Below are positions 46,665 through 55,656 of a stretch of 64,000 nt of DNA, in pieces (positions within the stretch are counted from its first letter, which is position 1; each line of letters begins with the position of its first letter). The notes below the pieces were generated by a model, which had not been told where the DNA came from, searched no databases, and saw nothing but the letters and a program-made list of their open reading frames with translations. The position numbers and the translations under genes are program-made. The DNA comes from Spirosoma rhododendri (GTDB taxonomy: Bacteria; Bacteroidota; Bacteroidia; Cytophagales; Spirosomataceae): the NCBI RefSeq assembly GCF_012849055.1, contig NZ_CP051678.1:124001-188000 (forward strand). Reading direction: 5' to 3'.

Positions 46665-47261
46665 TACCAACAACCTCGTCAGCAAACCAGCGCGCCAAGC
46701 CGTTCGTCACCTAGCCGCCGATTGGCAGACCCGTCAGGCGGACCACCTCACGGCCCTGACGTCGGGGAATGGTGATCCGCACCTGATTCGCGCCCGCTCT
46801 CTTGGCAGTTTATTTATTTAAAGCCTTTAGCCTGCATTCAGATTACGCTCTATAGTTCGCGATTCGGCCACATCTCATTGATGTGTCTTAACTGAGACTG
46901 CGAAAAGTCCTTAACACAACGGGCGAAATTTTTTGATGCTAGCTGGCATCGACCGTGAGCATACGGTCCGTCTCAATCGGTTCATTACCCACTCATGGAA
47001 TTTATATCAATTCTTTAACTGACTCATTAACAGATCGTGTAGGTGTGGATTTTTCGGATATGGCTTGTAGGGCCAACCTTATATAAAACCTTCCTCGCTA
47101 TGTGTACACCTATTCTTGTTTCTTGTCATTTTGATCTGGCAACTAACCTGACGTGCATCATCTGGAAGGGTTTTGACAAAGGCTGGCAGTACTTTATTAC
47201 GCACCATCCTGGTTATCATCGCAGCGCACCCGTTAGGCCATTTTCCTCGTTTACTATCCAG
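46665..47261. other. Intergenic region between recombinase and array C
   Basis: No convincing gene. The plus-strand frame at 46639-46821 runs on from within the recombinase; it reads protein-like (AVRHLAADWQTRQADHLTAL) but has no independent start. The remaining sequence is AT-richer and featureless. Confidence 0.4.
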
Positions 47262-47268
47262 CAGTAGC

Positions 47269-47306
47269 GAAAAAATCCCCTGCCATTACCGGGCGGGGCT
47301 TTTTTG
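47269..47306. terminator. Terminator-like hairpin C1
   Basis: GAAAAAATCCCCTGCC and GGGCGGGGCTTTTTTG pair with A- and T-runs on the two sides; it corresponds to A5. Confidence 0.65.
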
Positions 47307-47379
47307 TTGTGTAGTCGGTAGGTGTATTCCCATCCAAGCGATTCGTCTACAAACCGAAACGTCAATTAGATCATGTAAC

Positions 47380-47466
47380 TACCTTTGTTGTACTAAACAC
47401 GCCCTCGGGTGTGTATGGTGTGGATAGAAGCGGAAAGCCTGGCCCCATTGGAGCCAGGCTTTTTTG
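47380..47466 (+). ncRNA. sRNA-like unit, array C copy
   Basis: TACCTTTG (47380-47387) fits the Bacteroidota -7 consensus TAnnTTTG. It is followed by the small hairpin ACACGCCCTCGGGTGTGT, a short linker and the strong terminator AGCCTGGC...GCCAGGCTTTTTT (47436-47465). A transcript of about 70-75 nt would result. The order is kept in array A (9250-9325, minus strand), with one change in the -7 box. No TTTG was found at the usual -33 distance. Confidence 0.4.
47436..47466 (+). terminator. Terminator-like hairpin C2
   Basis: AGCCTGGC pairs exactly with GCCAGGCT around CCCATTGGA, followed by T6. Confidence 0.75.
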
Positions 47467-47545
47467 ATGTAGTAGAGAAGCAGATAGCTCTTGAGTAAAC
47501 CAGTAGTTATATACAAACGTATGAATTTCTTTGAGGTCACAAAAG

Positions 47546-47574
47546 AAAGCCCCCATCCAATGAACGGGGGCTTT
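47546..47574. terminator. Terminator-like hairpin C3
   Basis: AAAGCCCCC pairs exactly with GGGGGCTTT around ATCCAATGAAC. Closely related hairpins occur at 8914, 51182 and 51284. Confidence 0.7.
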
Positions 47575-47680
47575 ACTGCAAATACACATTAAAACTAAGT
47601 TGAAGCGTAAGATAAGTACTGTCACCGAATGAGATACTAAACAAACCGATAACGATCATCTTTCTTATGACTACTACCTA

Positions 47681-48078
47681 CTACTCAATTACAATCCCTG
47701 TACGCTGCGCTAGAACGGGGGCAATTGCATTGCCCTTGCGACGGGATGCGGTAATACGGACCTTGTTACGCATGGTGACCGCCAAAACACGTTTGTTTAT
47801 AGTTTTACCTACCCAGCGGATATTAGTGATACCAGCTGTTGCGATGGCATAGGACTTATGGATTCGTATCAGGGCTGGCAACTGATTAGCTACCAGCATT
47901 AGTGTCTTGGCAACCATATGCTTACGCCCGTCGCTAAAATGAATGATAGTATAATTGCCGCTACCTTCCAGGTAGAGGACACTAACTGGATCAAGGGCGG
48001 GTATCCCCGCTACTTTGACTGTACCGTTGATAGTTCCACGGGGGGAGTGCGGCTATAGCTTACTGAACGAGTTTCCAT
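47681..48078 (-). CDS. LytTR-family DNA-binding protein (one-base frameshift)
   Basis: The intact ORF (47917 to 47681) is the second half of a LytTR DNA-binding domain (VANQLPALIRIHKSYAIATA, ITASRRKGNAIAPVLA). Upstream the same frame reads VAGIPALDPVSVLYLEGSGN and IIHFSDGRKHMVAKTL, the first half of the domain. It opens at the ATG at 48078 (METRSVSYSRTP) if one C is added to the C6 run at 48040-48045. The full product would be about 132 residues, a stand-alone LytTR regulator without a REC domain. It is placed beside hairpin array C and near an IS4-type element. Confidence 0.7.
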
Positions 48079-48408
48079 ACTGTAACGTCGAGTATTAAAT
48101 CAGACTGATTGATAAGTTAGTTTTAATATATTTACCAATACTGGGACGTTAATTACTCTTAACGTCACTAAACGTATTGACTAATTTACATCAGACAAAC
48201 TTGCCTTTAGTCTACCAGAACTATAGGTACATACGGTATTTTACCGTTCACTGGTTTTGGTAGTCAGGTTTAAATGCGTCACTCAGCGAAAAACGCGTGT
48301 CTCATTCATACTGCTGTATATATTTAAGTGTGAGAAAACCGCATTTGTGTACCTATTCAATATTTGTTCATAACAAACAGAATATCAGCTACTTGTCTCG
48401 CGTTTGTG

Positions 48409-48417
48409 TTTTTGCGC
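48409..48417. repeat. Target duplication of the IS4 element, left copy
   Basis: TTTTTGCGC immediately precedes the left end of the element and is repeated exactly at 49621-49629. Confidence 0.9.
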
Positions 48418-49620
48418 CAGACTACTGGACATTTTAAGAACGTGAGCCTAGTCTAGTTAAATTGGGTCTAACTGACACATAGCCCCAACCTCCGATGCTT
48501 CCTGTTACTTTTCAGCAACTTACGCCCCATTTAGCGCCCTTCAGCCGGGGAATCGTCAAAAACTTGTTCCTTATTGCTCAGGCTCTGGTCACCAGCCGAA
48601 GTAGCAACATGAACACCGTCAAAGACCGCTTGGCTACACTCTTAGGTAAGGCAAACCGACAACCCGCCAGCCACTATAAACGACTCATCCGTTTTTTCAA
48701 TACGAGCCAGCCACAGCAGTTGACCAAAGCCATTTTGCGGTGCACGTTTACGCTGCTTAGTGGCCGGGTTAGGTACCTTATTTTAGATGCAACTACTTGG
48801 CGATTAGGTCAGAAAGATGTGCATCTACTCGTGTTAAGTTTTATTTATCAAGGAGTTGCCATACCCATTTTGTGGCGTGATCTCGACAAAAAGGGTCACA
48901 GTAATTCACATGAGCGGCAGTCATTTATGGAAGAAGCCGCTCAACTGTACAATCTGAAGGGGAAGATTCTGTTAGCTGACCGGGAGTACACGGGTAAACT
49001 CTGGTTTACTTTTCTTCATCAAGAAGGGATCGATTTTGTGATTCGGATACAACGCGAGTGCTACAAACATGATACACTTACAAGCTATCCGACACTGGAG
49101 AGAAAGGCCATGCGCCGGAAACGGCCCGTGTGGACTTGGCTAAACTGGGCTGACTGTCGGCTCAAACTAGTGATGTGTCGCAACGAAGATCCGCGCCCGC
49201 CGAAGGATCCGCGCAAGCGGGCAGAACCGGTCTTTTATTGGCTGACTAGTCTGGAGAATGCTCAGGTTGTACCGGCTCATTATCGCAAGCGGTGGCGCAT
49301 CGAGCAGTGTTTTAAAGCCCTCAAAACGAACGGGTTCCATTTGGAATCAATGAACTTCAAACAATCGACTAAGATTGAACTGCTCCTAGCCGTGGTCGTC
49401 TTTGCCTACGTACTGAGTGTAAAAGCGGGCGAAGCGGTCAGCGATCAAATCGGGACAAAAACCTACCAAAATGGCACTAGCAGTCCGGCGCAGTCACTGT
49501 TCAAAAAGGGATTGGAGGTGCTCAATGCGACGCTGCTAGTTTTTGATCAGTTTATGGGCTACCTGCTATGTATTTTTAAGTTGGCAAAACCACGTCGATT
49601 CTGTTTTGTCCAGTAGTCTG
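48418..49620 (+). mobile_element. Intact IS4-family insertion sequence
   Basis: The element is 1203 bp with inverted ends CAGACTACTGGACA (left) and TGTCCAGTAGTCTG (right, exact complement). It is flanked by a perfect 9-bp target duplication TTTTTGCGC. The single transposase ORF fills most of it. Perfect ends, a perfect duplication and an intact ORF indicate a recent insertion. Confidence 0.93.
48495..49616 (+). CDS. IS4-family transposase
   Basis: The 373-residue transposase has the DDE catalytic residues in the contexts YLILDATTWRL (Asp), KILLADREYTGKLW (Asp) and RWRIEQCFKALKTNGF (Glu, the YREK-like signature of IS4). It starts with an ATG 78 bp from the left end and stops four bases from the right end, inside the inverted repeat. 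No frameshift is seen, so the enzyme is probably active. Confidence 0.93.
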   Translation: MLPVTFQQLTPHLAPFSRGIVKNLFLIAQALVTSRSSNMNTVKDRLATLLGKANRQPASHYKRLIRFFNTSQPQQLTKAILRCTFTLLSGRVRYLILDATTWRLGQKDVHLLVLSFIYQGVAIPILWRDLDKKGHSNSHERQSFMEEAAQLYNLKGKILLADREYTGKLWFTFLHQEGIDFVIRIQRECYKHDTLTSYPTLERKAMRRKRPVWTWLNWADCRLKLVMCRNEDPRPPKDPRKRAEPVFYWLTSLENAQVVPAHYRKRWRIEQCFKALKTNGFHLESMNFKQSTKIELLLAVVVFAYVLSVKAGEAVSDQIGTKTYQNGTSSPAQSLFKKGLEVLNATLLVFDQFMGYLLCIFKLAKPRRFCFVQ

Positions 49621-49629
49621 TTTTTGCGC
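49621..49629. repeat. Target duplication of the IS4 element, right copy
   Basis: TTTTTGCGC follows the right end and matches 48409-48417. Confidence 0.9.
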
Positions 49630-49761
49630 CGCGCATTTCCTTCCGGGTGCGTGTTCAGTTACACCCCTTGACAGGCATTGTAAAAATTGGTAGCTTTAAA
49701 AACTCCTTCTTATCCTTATCGGGCAGTACACAGACAGTTTTTAAACTGGTACTGTGTCCCG

Positions 49762-50022
49762 ATGAAAAACCAAGATACGCCCCGCCCCGATTGCGCCGAC
49801 AGTGTTAAGCCGCGCACCAACTGGCAGCAAAACCTACTCTTTCTTACATACCTATTCGAGCGCATCCTTGCCGCGATCAAGCGCAACGGTATGGAATACC
49901 TGCTGCCGATCCTGTACTGCTGTCTGTTTTACTTTTTCGGCCCAGTGGCACTGGTCGCTATACTGCCCATGCTGCGCGTCACACTGAAGCGGCCCTTATC
50001 AAAACGGAATGATAAATCCTAG
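49762..50022 (+). CDS. Small membrane protein of unknown function, 86 aa
   Basis: From the ATG at 49762 the product starts MKNQDTPRPDCADSVKPRTN and contains one or two hydrophobic segments (EYLLPILYCCLFYFFGPVAL, VAILPMLRVTLKRPL). The frame is clean and the length is typical of accessory small membrane proteins, but no family is recognised. It lies between the IS4 element and hairpin array B. Confidence 0.5.
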   Translation: MKNQDTPRPDCADSVKPRTNWQQNLLFLTYLFERILAAIKRNGMEYLLPILYCCLFYFFGPVALVAILPMLRVTLKRPLSKRNDKS

Positions 50023-50207
50023 ATTCCCGCTACATGATTTAGCCTCTCTCACTACCACGGCTGGCTCAGTTTAGACTAGCCCGTAAAGTAAGTTAACTGT
50101 CTGTCTAGAATGATAATATATAGTATATGTATTGCATCTGCGATAGGCATATAGGCATATAGGCGTATATTGACCCGCTATCAACTACTCAACGTATGTC
50201 TTCGATC

Positions 50208-50368
50208 TCAATAACCTGGCGGTTTATGCCGCTCTGCGACAAAGTCTGTATTCAAGTAATAGCGTTTACACCCGGCCATGCTAGTAGCTGGCTCATGCAC
50301 ATGAATTAACTCCGTTCATCCACAATTACGGGCAATCTATAACCCAAGTCAAAGTGATGGGTAGACAT
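50208..50368 (-). CDS. Conserved micro-protein, about 53 aa (array B copy, one-base shift)
   Basis: The minus-strand frame from the ATG at 50368 reads MSTHHFDLGYRLPVIVDE. It breaks at a shortened G run (CGGAGTTAA, where array A has TGGGGGTTAA) and then reads LIHVHEPATSMAGCKRYYLN and ends FVAERHKPPGY at 50208. Array A holds a copy that is intact here but stops earlier. The 161-bp length plus one base gives exactly 54 codons, which supports a single missing base. No family recognised. Confidence 0.4.
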
Positions 50369-50410
50369 ATGTAGGCAGGTTTGTATATTTAGAGTCTAGC
50401 CCAAGTCTCT

Positions 50411-50521
50411 ATGAACCAAATTGCTACCTGGTCATTTTATCATCAGCCGCCCGACCTGTTCATGCTTTACCGTGTGCAGTATCGTTGCATGGCAATTTAC
50501 GAACGCATCTGGTTGAACTAG
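50411..50521 (+). CDS. Conserved micro-protein, 36 aa (array B copy)
   Basis: The ORF reads MNQIATWSFYHQPPDLFMLY, then RVQYRCMAIYERIWLN, and aligns without gaps to the 38-residue ORF at 10076-10192. Positions differ mainly by similar residues and third bases. A strong terminator begins five bases after the stop. The start is 42 bp from the divergent micro-ORF ATG. It could encode a short peptide such as a regulator or toxin, but nothing in the sequence fixes a function. Confidence 0.45.
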   Translation: MNQIATWSFYHQPPDLFMLYRVQYRCMAIYERIWLN

Positions 50522-50525
50522 CACA

Positions 50526-50556
50526 AGCCCCGTCCTGATCCGGCGGGGCTATTTTC
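50526..50556 (+). terminator. Terminator of the 50411 micro-gene (B1)
   Basis: AGCCCCG pairs with CGGGGCT around an inner loop, followed by ATTTT. Confidence 0.65.
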
Positions 50557-50697
50557 ATGCCAAAAAATATAGCCTAAAGCTCTTATGCAGGGAGCAAATG
50601 AATAGTTTATGTTACTGTCTATCAATTAGTTATTGTCTTGTTCAGGTAGAAGTATGCTGATGACGAAACGGCAATAATGGTCACTATCTACGGCCAA

Positions 50698-50733
50698 AAG
50701 AAAGCCCCGCCCAACGCCGGACAGGACTTCTAT
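50698..50733. terminator. Terminator-like hairpin B2
   Basis: AAAGCCCCGCCC pairs imperfectly with GGACAGGACTT; it corresponds to A9. Confidence 0.5.
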
Positions 50734-50876
50734 ATACTCACCGTAACTTGTAAATAACTGACCGTATGACGCACCGTTTCGTCCGGTGTCACTCATCGAG
50801 TAGGAAATTTTAAAAAAAGTTGAGTATATGTGTAACCTGGGACCGGCCTATTTATCCCAATGGCATCAAAGTTGAC

Positions 50877-50953
50877 TAGCTTTGACCATTACCGGTAAAA
50901 CGATCTCCCCGATGAAAGACGGCCACCCTGTGCAGTGTGGCCGTTGCTTTTTT
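50877..50953 (+). ncRNA. sRNA-like unit in array B
   Basis: TAGCTTTG (50877-50884) matches TAnnTTTG. The next 70 bases end in the strong terminator ACGGCCAC...GTGTGGCCGT followed by T6 (50919-50953). A very short frame (MKDGHPVQCGRCFF) runs into the stem, so a small RNA is more likely than a peptide. The unit is not seen in array A. Confidence 0.35.
50919..50953 (+). terminator. Terminator-like hairpin B3
   Basis: ACGGCCAC pairs with GTGGCCGT around CCTGTGCAGT, followed by TGCTTTTTT. Confidence 0.75.
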
Positions 50954-50983
50954 AGGATACGGCAAGCAGCATGGTAGGTCACA

Positions 50984-51010
50984 AAAGAAAGCCCCACCAA
51001 CCGGCGGGGT
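50984..51010. terminator. Terminator-like hairpin B4
   Basis: AAAGAAAGCCCCACC pairs with GGCGGGGT; it corresponds to A3 and is preceded by the conserved GGTCACAAAAGAAAG. Confidence 0.6.
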
Positions 51011-51181
51011 GTCTCTTGTCATATAACGTCACTACAAAGAAAACGTCCCCTAATCAGGCGACGCTCTTAAATCATCTATGAATGTCTTTTGACCAAAGGC
51101 AGAACGCGCTGAAAATCAATGCGCTTTAACTAAGCGTACTTAGTGAGGTAAGGGGCGTTAGGGTAACTTATTACCAGCAAG

Positions 51182-51211
51182 AAAGCCCCCATCCAATGAA
51201 CAGGGCTTTAC
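51182..51211. terminator. Terminator-like hairpin B5
   Basis: AAAGCCC pairs with GGGCTTT around CCATCCAATGAACA; it corresponds to A1. Confidence 0.6.
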
Positions 51212-51283
51212 TGGCGTTAAACAACTTTTATAAAGCGTGTAAGATAACCTGTCTCTATCATAGCTGATATAGGTTACAAAAAG

Positions 51284-51313
51284 AAAGCCCCGGCTCATCG
51301 AACCGGGGCTTTA
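51284..51313. terminator. Terminator-like hairpin B6
   Basis: AAAGCCCCGG pairs exactly with CCGGGGCTTT around CTCATCGAA. The bases after it resemble those after C3. Confidence 0.7.
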
Positions 51314-51420
51314 CTACAAGTACATATTAAAACTTCGTTAAAGCGTAAAGTACTTAATAAATATTAAATCCGTTAGTTACTGCTCATTCCGACTGTAGCA
51401 AACCTCCACTACACGTAGTA

Positions 51421-51484
51421 GGGGTTCTTCTTCCAACGGGACGTTTCTACACGCTAAGAAACGTCCCATTGGAAGAAGAACCCC
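51421..51484. repeat. 28-bp inverted repeat with one mismatch
   Basis: The left arm 51421-51448 (GGGGTTCTTCTTCCAACGGG...) and right arm 51457-51484 are complementary except for one base, with an 8-base loop. It stands alone in a 1-kb gene-poor stretch, with no T-run. Confidence 0.8.
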
Positions 51485-52302
51485 AATGCAGGTTATAAAT
51501 CACCGATCCGCTACAAATAATAAGCACTCCCTTTTCACATAGCGATTTGAGTTGTGTTGCCAGATTGAAATGATAGGCTGGCCTGGCATAGTAGGGTATT
51601 TTTGCCGTTTCGTACGAAATCCGTCACTTATCCTAAAAAATTTCCACGTCTTAAGTAGAGGAGCGTTTTTTTGAGAATAATAAAACTATCCCCTCGCTGC
51701 AAGCACCGGGGCCGTAACCAACCCCTGCGTTAGCTACAACCCGGGGTATAACCTGCGTGGTGACAATACCTAAGCGGACTTTTCTAGCCGGCAAGCGCAC
51801 CGAGGTGGCGCTGCGAGCTGGCTTCATCCGCGCCTGGTTTGCGCTGGCCCCGCCGACCCATACTTCCTCGTCGTACTGGCGTCTGCTTAGGGAAAGTTGG
51901 TTTGCTGGAGGGGGCTGGGGCGGCCCATCGATGACTGGCCAGTAGGAAATTGGATTGGACAGCAGGGACCTCCCCGGCCAAGTAAGAAAATCAACCGTTA
52001 CTAAAATCCATACCCGTGTCACCAGGGCATTCCGATAAATGCATCCATGAGTACCTATAATAATCCAGCAGCCTACTCATGACCCGGGCGCATTGGCCCT
52101 ATAATTGTTACTACTCCTGTGTTTTATGTTACAAGACGGGCGACTGTGGATCGCTTACGCCAGCCAACGGGTGGGGCCCTGGCGGTACTGCTCGGCACCT
52201 TATCCACTCACTTGGCTGATGGAAGCAGCACAAGCAGGTGAGGGCAGCAGGCAGGCGTATTGGCGGGCAGCAAAAGGGCGTTTAACCAGGTTCATTGACA
52301 CC
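51485..52302. other. Gene-poor region before the thioredoxin-fold gene
   Basis: Short frames on both strands (for example 51651-52022 minus, 51757-51945 plus) look like shadows with biased composition. No RNA gene or regulatory site was recognised. Confidence 0.4.
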
Positions 52303-52911
52303 ATGAGTAGACAGGGATTCGTAATAGGCTGGTTGCTGGCACTGCTGGCCGCCGTAGGCAGCTTGTTCTGGTACCAGGATTGGCTTTATCAGTTACCGAC
52401 GCCCCTACCCAGCGTGTACAAGCCCGTTCCGGTGGGCACCCGCATCCAGGCCCCCCAACTAGTCAATCTGCCGGCTGATAAACCCGTCTTCCTGCATTTT
52501 TTTAACCCCGATTGTCCTTGCTCACGCTTCAACCAACCCCACATCAAGGCCCTGGTGGGGCAGTTCGGCCGGCAGGTAAGCTTCCTCGTGGTGGTGCTGA
52601 GTACAAAGGCCTACTCGCCCCAGCAGATCCGCCACCAGCTCGGCCTGGACCTCCCCGTTCTACTGCACACCTCCCTGGCCAGCCTGTGCGGCGTCTACGC
52701 CACGCCCCAGGCCGTGCTCCTCGACACCCGGCACCGGCTCTACTACCGGGGCAACTATAACCGTAGCCGCTACTGCACCGACGAGCGGACAAGCTACGCT
52801 AAACGGGCCCTCAGCAGCCTGCTGGCCAACCAGACCGGGCGCGTCGCCGACGCGCGGGCATTGACGGCCTACGGCTGTAGTCTACCCGCCTGTCCCCGCC
52901 ACGATGACTAA
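52303..52911 (+). CDS. Thioredoxin-fold protein (DUF6436/redoxin-like)
   Basis: From the ATG at 52303 ([20 protein letters not shown]) the product has one membrane anchor and a redoxin fold with a CPCS active-site motif ([18 protein letters not shown]), then [31 protein letters not shown] and [10 protein letters not shown], the cis-Pro region. It probably acts as an envelope thiol oxidoreductase. A longer frame from 52105 adds 66 residues that look unlike a signal peptide. Its stop overlaps the next ATG by 8 bases, so it is coupled to the hybrid kinase. Confidence 0.82.
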   Translation: MSRQGFVIGWLLALLAAVGSLFWYQDWLYQLPTPLPSVYKPVPVGTRIQAPQLVNLPADKPVFLHFFNPDCPCSRFNQPHIKALVGQFGRQVSFLVVVLSTKAYSPQQIRHQLGLDLPVLLHTSLASLCGVYATPQAVLLDTRHRLYYRGNYNRSRYCTDERTSYAKRALSSLLANQTGRVADARALTAYGCSLPACPRHDD

Positions 52912-55156
52912 TCACGCAGCCCTGACGACGCCCCCGGCCCAGGCCTTGAGCCGGCGGGTGCAACAACGTTCGGATCGCCTGATGAACTACTTCCTGGGCG
53001 GCTATTTCCTGGTCGGCTTACTCTTCGCCTTCGTCTACGACACCTGGCTGATTGCCCTGGGCGTGGGAGGGCTGCTACTGCTCGCTTATTATTCGGTCAA
53101 GTACCTGCTGCCCGCTTCAAGCCTGTATCAGTACGTGCTCAGCACGGTGCTGGCCGTGTTTATGGCCCAGTACATTTATCAGCTGCACGGGTTGTTCGAG
53201 ATGCATTTTTTCGCCTTTATCGGCAGTGCCGTGCTGATTACCTACCAGAACTGGAGGCTGCAACTGCCCTTTCTGGTGGTGGTCCTGGTGCATCACGCGG
53301 TTTTTGGGTATCTACAAAACAACGGCTGGCCGCAGCTTTACTTCACCCAACTGGCCAGCTTTGATGGGCTCACCTTCCTGATTCACATGGGGCTGGCCAC
53401 GGTCATCTTTTTTATCAGTGGGTTGTGGTCCTACCAGCTCCGAAACTACACCGAACGGCACCTGGAGCAGGCGATGGCGCTGGCCCAGCTGCAGCAGGAA
53501 GCCCAGCTGTCCCGGGAGCGAAAACAAAGCGCTGACCGGCAGCAGCAAACCAACCAGCAACTCCGGCGCCTCAACCAGCAACTGGAGCGGGCCCGGCACG
53601 AGGCCGAGCAGGCCAGCCGCGCCAAGAGTACGTTCCTGGCCACGATGAGCCACGAAATCCGCACGCCCATGAACGGGGTGATCGGTATGGCCGCCCTGCT
53701 CCAGGAAACCCCCTTATCCCCCGAGCAGCGGCTGTTCACCGACACCATTGCCACCTGTGGCGACACCCTGATTCAGGTAATCAACGACATTCTTGATTTT
53801 TCCAAAATCGAGTCGGGTCACCTCGAGCTGGAACAGCAGGCCTTCGACCTACGGCAGTGCCTGGAAGACGTGCTGGACATGTTCGGGGCCAAAGCGGCCA
53901 AACTCGGCATCGAGCTGCTCTACGAGCTGGCCGACGAGGTGCCTCACCAGTTGCTGGGCGATGCCCTGCGGCTGCGGCAGGTGTTAATCAACTTGGTGGG
54001 CAATGCGGTGAAGTTTACCCACCAGGGGGAGGTCTGCGTGCTGGTCCAGCGCCGGGGCATTGCCGAGCCGGGTCTGGTAGGGATCCAGTTTGAGGTTCGG
54101 GATACGGGCATCGGTATGGCGGCGCACCAGATGGATCGCCTGTTCAAGGCCTTCTCGCAGGTGGATGCCTCCACCACGCGTCAATACGGGGGCACGGGAC
54201 TGGGCTTGGTTATCGCCCAGAAACTGGTTCAGTTGATGGGCGGCACGATTCAGGCCGTCAGCCAGCCGGGTCAGGGCTCTACCTTTTCCTTCACGATCCA
54301 ACTGGCTCCGGACGCCAGCTCTACGGGGAATCGCACCCGGTACGCTATGGCCGCGCTGGCGGGCAAACGCATCCTCATCGTCGATGATAAGGCGACCAAC
54401 CGGGCCATTCTCCAGCGACAGTTGGCGCACTGGCAGCTGCAGCCGCTACTGGCCAGTAGCCCTCAGCAGGCCCTGGCAATGCTAGCCGGGGGGATGGCCG
54501 TCGATCTTATTGTGATCGATCGGCAGATGCCGGGCCTGGATGGGCTACAGCTGGCTGGCCAGCTGCACGAGTGGTTCCCCGCCATTCCCCGGCTACTGCT
54601 CAGTTCACCGGGCGACGAGGTCGGCGGGGCGCAGCGGTCGCTGTTTGTGGCCGTGGTGGCCAAACCAATCCGGCAACACGTCTTGGCCCGGCACCTCCAG
54701 CAAGCCCTGCAACCATCGTCGCCGGCTCCCCTCCAATTCATACCGCCCGCTCAGTTAACCCCTGATTTTTCGGTCCGCTACCCGCTGGCCATTCTGGTGG
54801 CCGAGGATAACGTTATGAATCAGCGACTAATCGGGCACGTGCTGCGCAAGCTGGGCTACCAGCCCGACATCGTCGACAATGGGCAGCAAGCGCTGGCGGC
54901 GTTAGCGCAAAAAGCCTACGGGCTGGTGCTAATGGACATGCAGATGCCGGTGCTGGATGGGCTGGCCGCTACCCGGCAGATCCGGCAGCGGCCCGGGTAC
55001 CAGCCCGTGATTATTGCCTTGACGGCCAACGCGCTGGTCGAGCACCACCAGCAGTGTCTGGCCGCGGGCATGGACGATTTTATCACCAAACCGATTCGGC
55101 TGCCCGAGCTGACGACCAAACTGGCGCACTGGTATCCCCGGCTCGCCACCAACTGA
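52904..55156 (+). CDS. Hybrid histidine kinase with two receiver domains
   Basis: The 750-residue protein starts with about six membrane helices (residues 28-180), including [19 protein letters not shown] and [14 protein letters not shown], a His-rich membrane sensor seen in other signalling proteins. A coiled coil (185-240) leads to HisKA ([19 protein letters not shown], His near 250), HATPase_c ([33 protein letters not shown]) and two REC domains ([15 protein letters not shown] near 530, [15 protein letters not shown] near 675). It is a multi-step phosphorelay kinase. The stop lies 78 bp from the end of the convergent BLUF gene. Confidence 0.94.
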   Translation: MTNHAALTTPPAQALSRRVQQRSDRLMNYFLGGYFLVGLLFAFVYDTWLIALGVGGLLLLAYYSVKYLLPASSLYQYVLSTVLAVFMAQYIYQLHGLFEMHFFAFIGSAVLITYQNWRLQLPFLVVVLVHHAVFGYLQNNGWPQLYFTQLASFDGLTFLIHMGLATVIFFISGLWSYQLRNYTERHLEQAMALAQLQQEAQLSRERKQSADRQQQTNQQLRRLNQQLERARHEAEQASRAKSTFLATMSHEIRTPMNGVIGMAALLQETPLSPEQRLFTDTIATCGDTLIQVINDILDFSKIESGHLELEQQAFDLRQCLEDVLDMFGAKAAKLGIELLYELADEVPHQLLGDALRLRQVLINLVGNAVKFTHQGEVCVLVQRRGIAEPGLVGIQFEVRDTGIGMAAHQMDRLFKAFSQVDASTTRQYGGTGLGLVIAQKLVQLMGGTIQAVSQPGQGSTFSFTIQLAPDASSTGNRTRYAMAALAGKRILIVDDKATNRAILQRQLAHWQLQPLLASSPQQALAMLAGGMAVDLIVIDRQMPGLDGLQLAGQLHEWFPAIPRLLLSSPGDEVGGAQRSLFVAVVAKPIRQHVLARHLQQALQPSSPAPLQFIPPAQLTPDFSVRYPLAILVAEDNVMNQRLIGHVLRKLGYQPDIVDNGQQALAALAQKAYGLVLMDMQMPVLDGLAATRQIRQRPGYQPVIIALTANALVEHHQQCLAAGMDDFITKPIRLPELTTKLAHWYPRLATN

Positions 55157-55233
55157 TGAAACAGGGCGACGGTAGCCCCCCATATAGTCGGGTTGCTGTA
55201 GGGCGACGCGGCAGGCAGCCCGGCTACGCCGCC

Positions 55234-55656
55234 TCAGCTACGGTGGTTGTTGTCATAGAATACCTTGACCAGCGCCAGAATCACGTTGGACGTAGTAGCC
55301 TTGGCTGGGGCGACCCTGTCGGTGAAGGGTAGTGCCGTCCGCAGGTGGTCTAGTTCACGAACCGACATAGTCTTGTAGCCCATCGACCAATCCGCAAAGG
55401 AGCGGTGGGCAATAGGGCCGCTGAAGAGTTTGGTGACCTGGCTATGCTGGGGGTCCCGGGTAATTACGGCGTACAGGGCCTTGACGCGCTCCTGGGGACC
55501 TTCCAGCACCTGGATGATACAGCCGTTGAGGTAGAGTAGCACCCCCGTAATGCCCTGCGCCCGGTTGTTTCGCTGACTCAGGGTCAGCAGGCGGGCCAGC
55601 TCGTCATCGGTTAACAAACCGCTCGAGGAGCTAACGTAGACGATACAATAGTCCAT
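55234..55656 (-). CDS. BLUF-domain blue-light photoreceptor
   Basis: The 140-residue protein is a short BLUF protein that binds FAD and senses blue light. Conserved positions include the N-terminal strand IVYVSSSSG with the Tyr, NNRAQGITGVLLYLNGCIIQ with the flavin-binding Asn/Gln region, VLEGPQERVKALYAVI and FADWSMGYK. The output is probably through protein contacts because no effector domain is attached. It lies convergent to a hybrid kinase and 578 bp from a REC/kinase pair, possible but unproven partners. Confidence 0.93.
   Translation of the reverse strand: MDYCIVYVSSSSGLLTDDELARLLTLSQRNNRAQGITGVLLYLNGCIIQVLEGPQERVKALYAVITRDPQHSQVTKLFSGPIAHRSFADWSMGYKTMSVRELDHLRTALPFTDRVAPAKATTSNVILALVKVFYDNNHRS

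Larger units (their letters stand above)
47262..47580. repeat. Hairpin array C (inverted copy of 9130-9425)
   Basis: This piece is about 80-90 percent identical by eye to the reverse complement of array A's middle. The shared text includes CATACGTTTG...TTTGAGGTCAC, the unit around TACTAAACACGCCCTCGGGT, and the stretch with GGTAGGTGTATTCCCATCCA. It carries three terminator-like hairpins. It is 600 bp downstream of the recombinase gene. Confidence 0.75.
50208..51316. repeat. Hairpin array B (inverted, diverged copy of array A)
   Basis: The region has no normal-sized gene but at least six terminator-like hairpins. Its left half, about 50208-50760, matches the reverse complement of 9840-10345, and its right half, about 50982-51216, matches the reverse complement of 8914-9152. 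About 700 bp present in array A between those parts is absent here; part of it is array C at 47.3 kb. Both micro-ORFs of array A are found here. Similarity is about 80 percent by eye. Confidence 0.75.

Noticed and set aside
46639..46821. Possible small gene at the end of the recombinase
   Set aside because: It opens inside the recombinase frame and has no independent start.
51651..52022. 123-codon minus-strand frame in the gene-poor region
   Set aside because: Biased composition, no start signal and no family resemblance; the opposite-strand frame is equally long and equally unconvincing.
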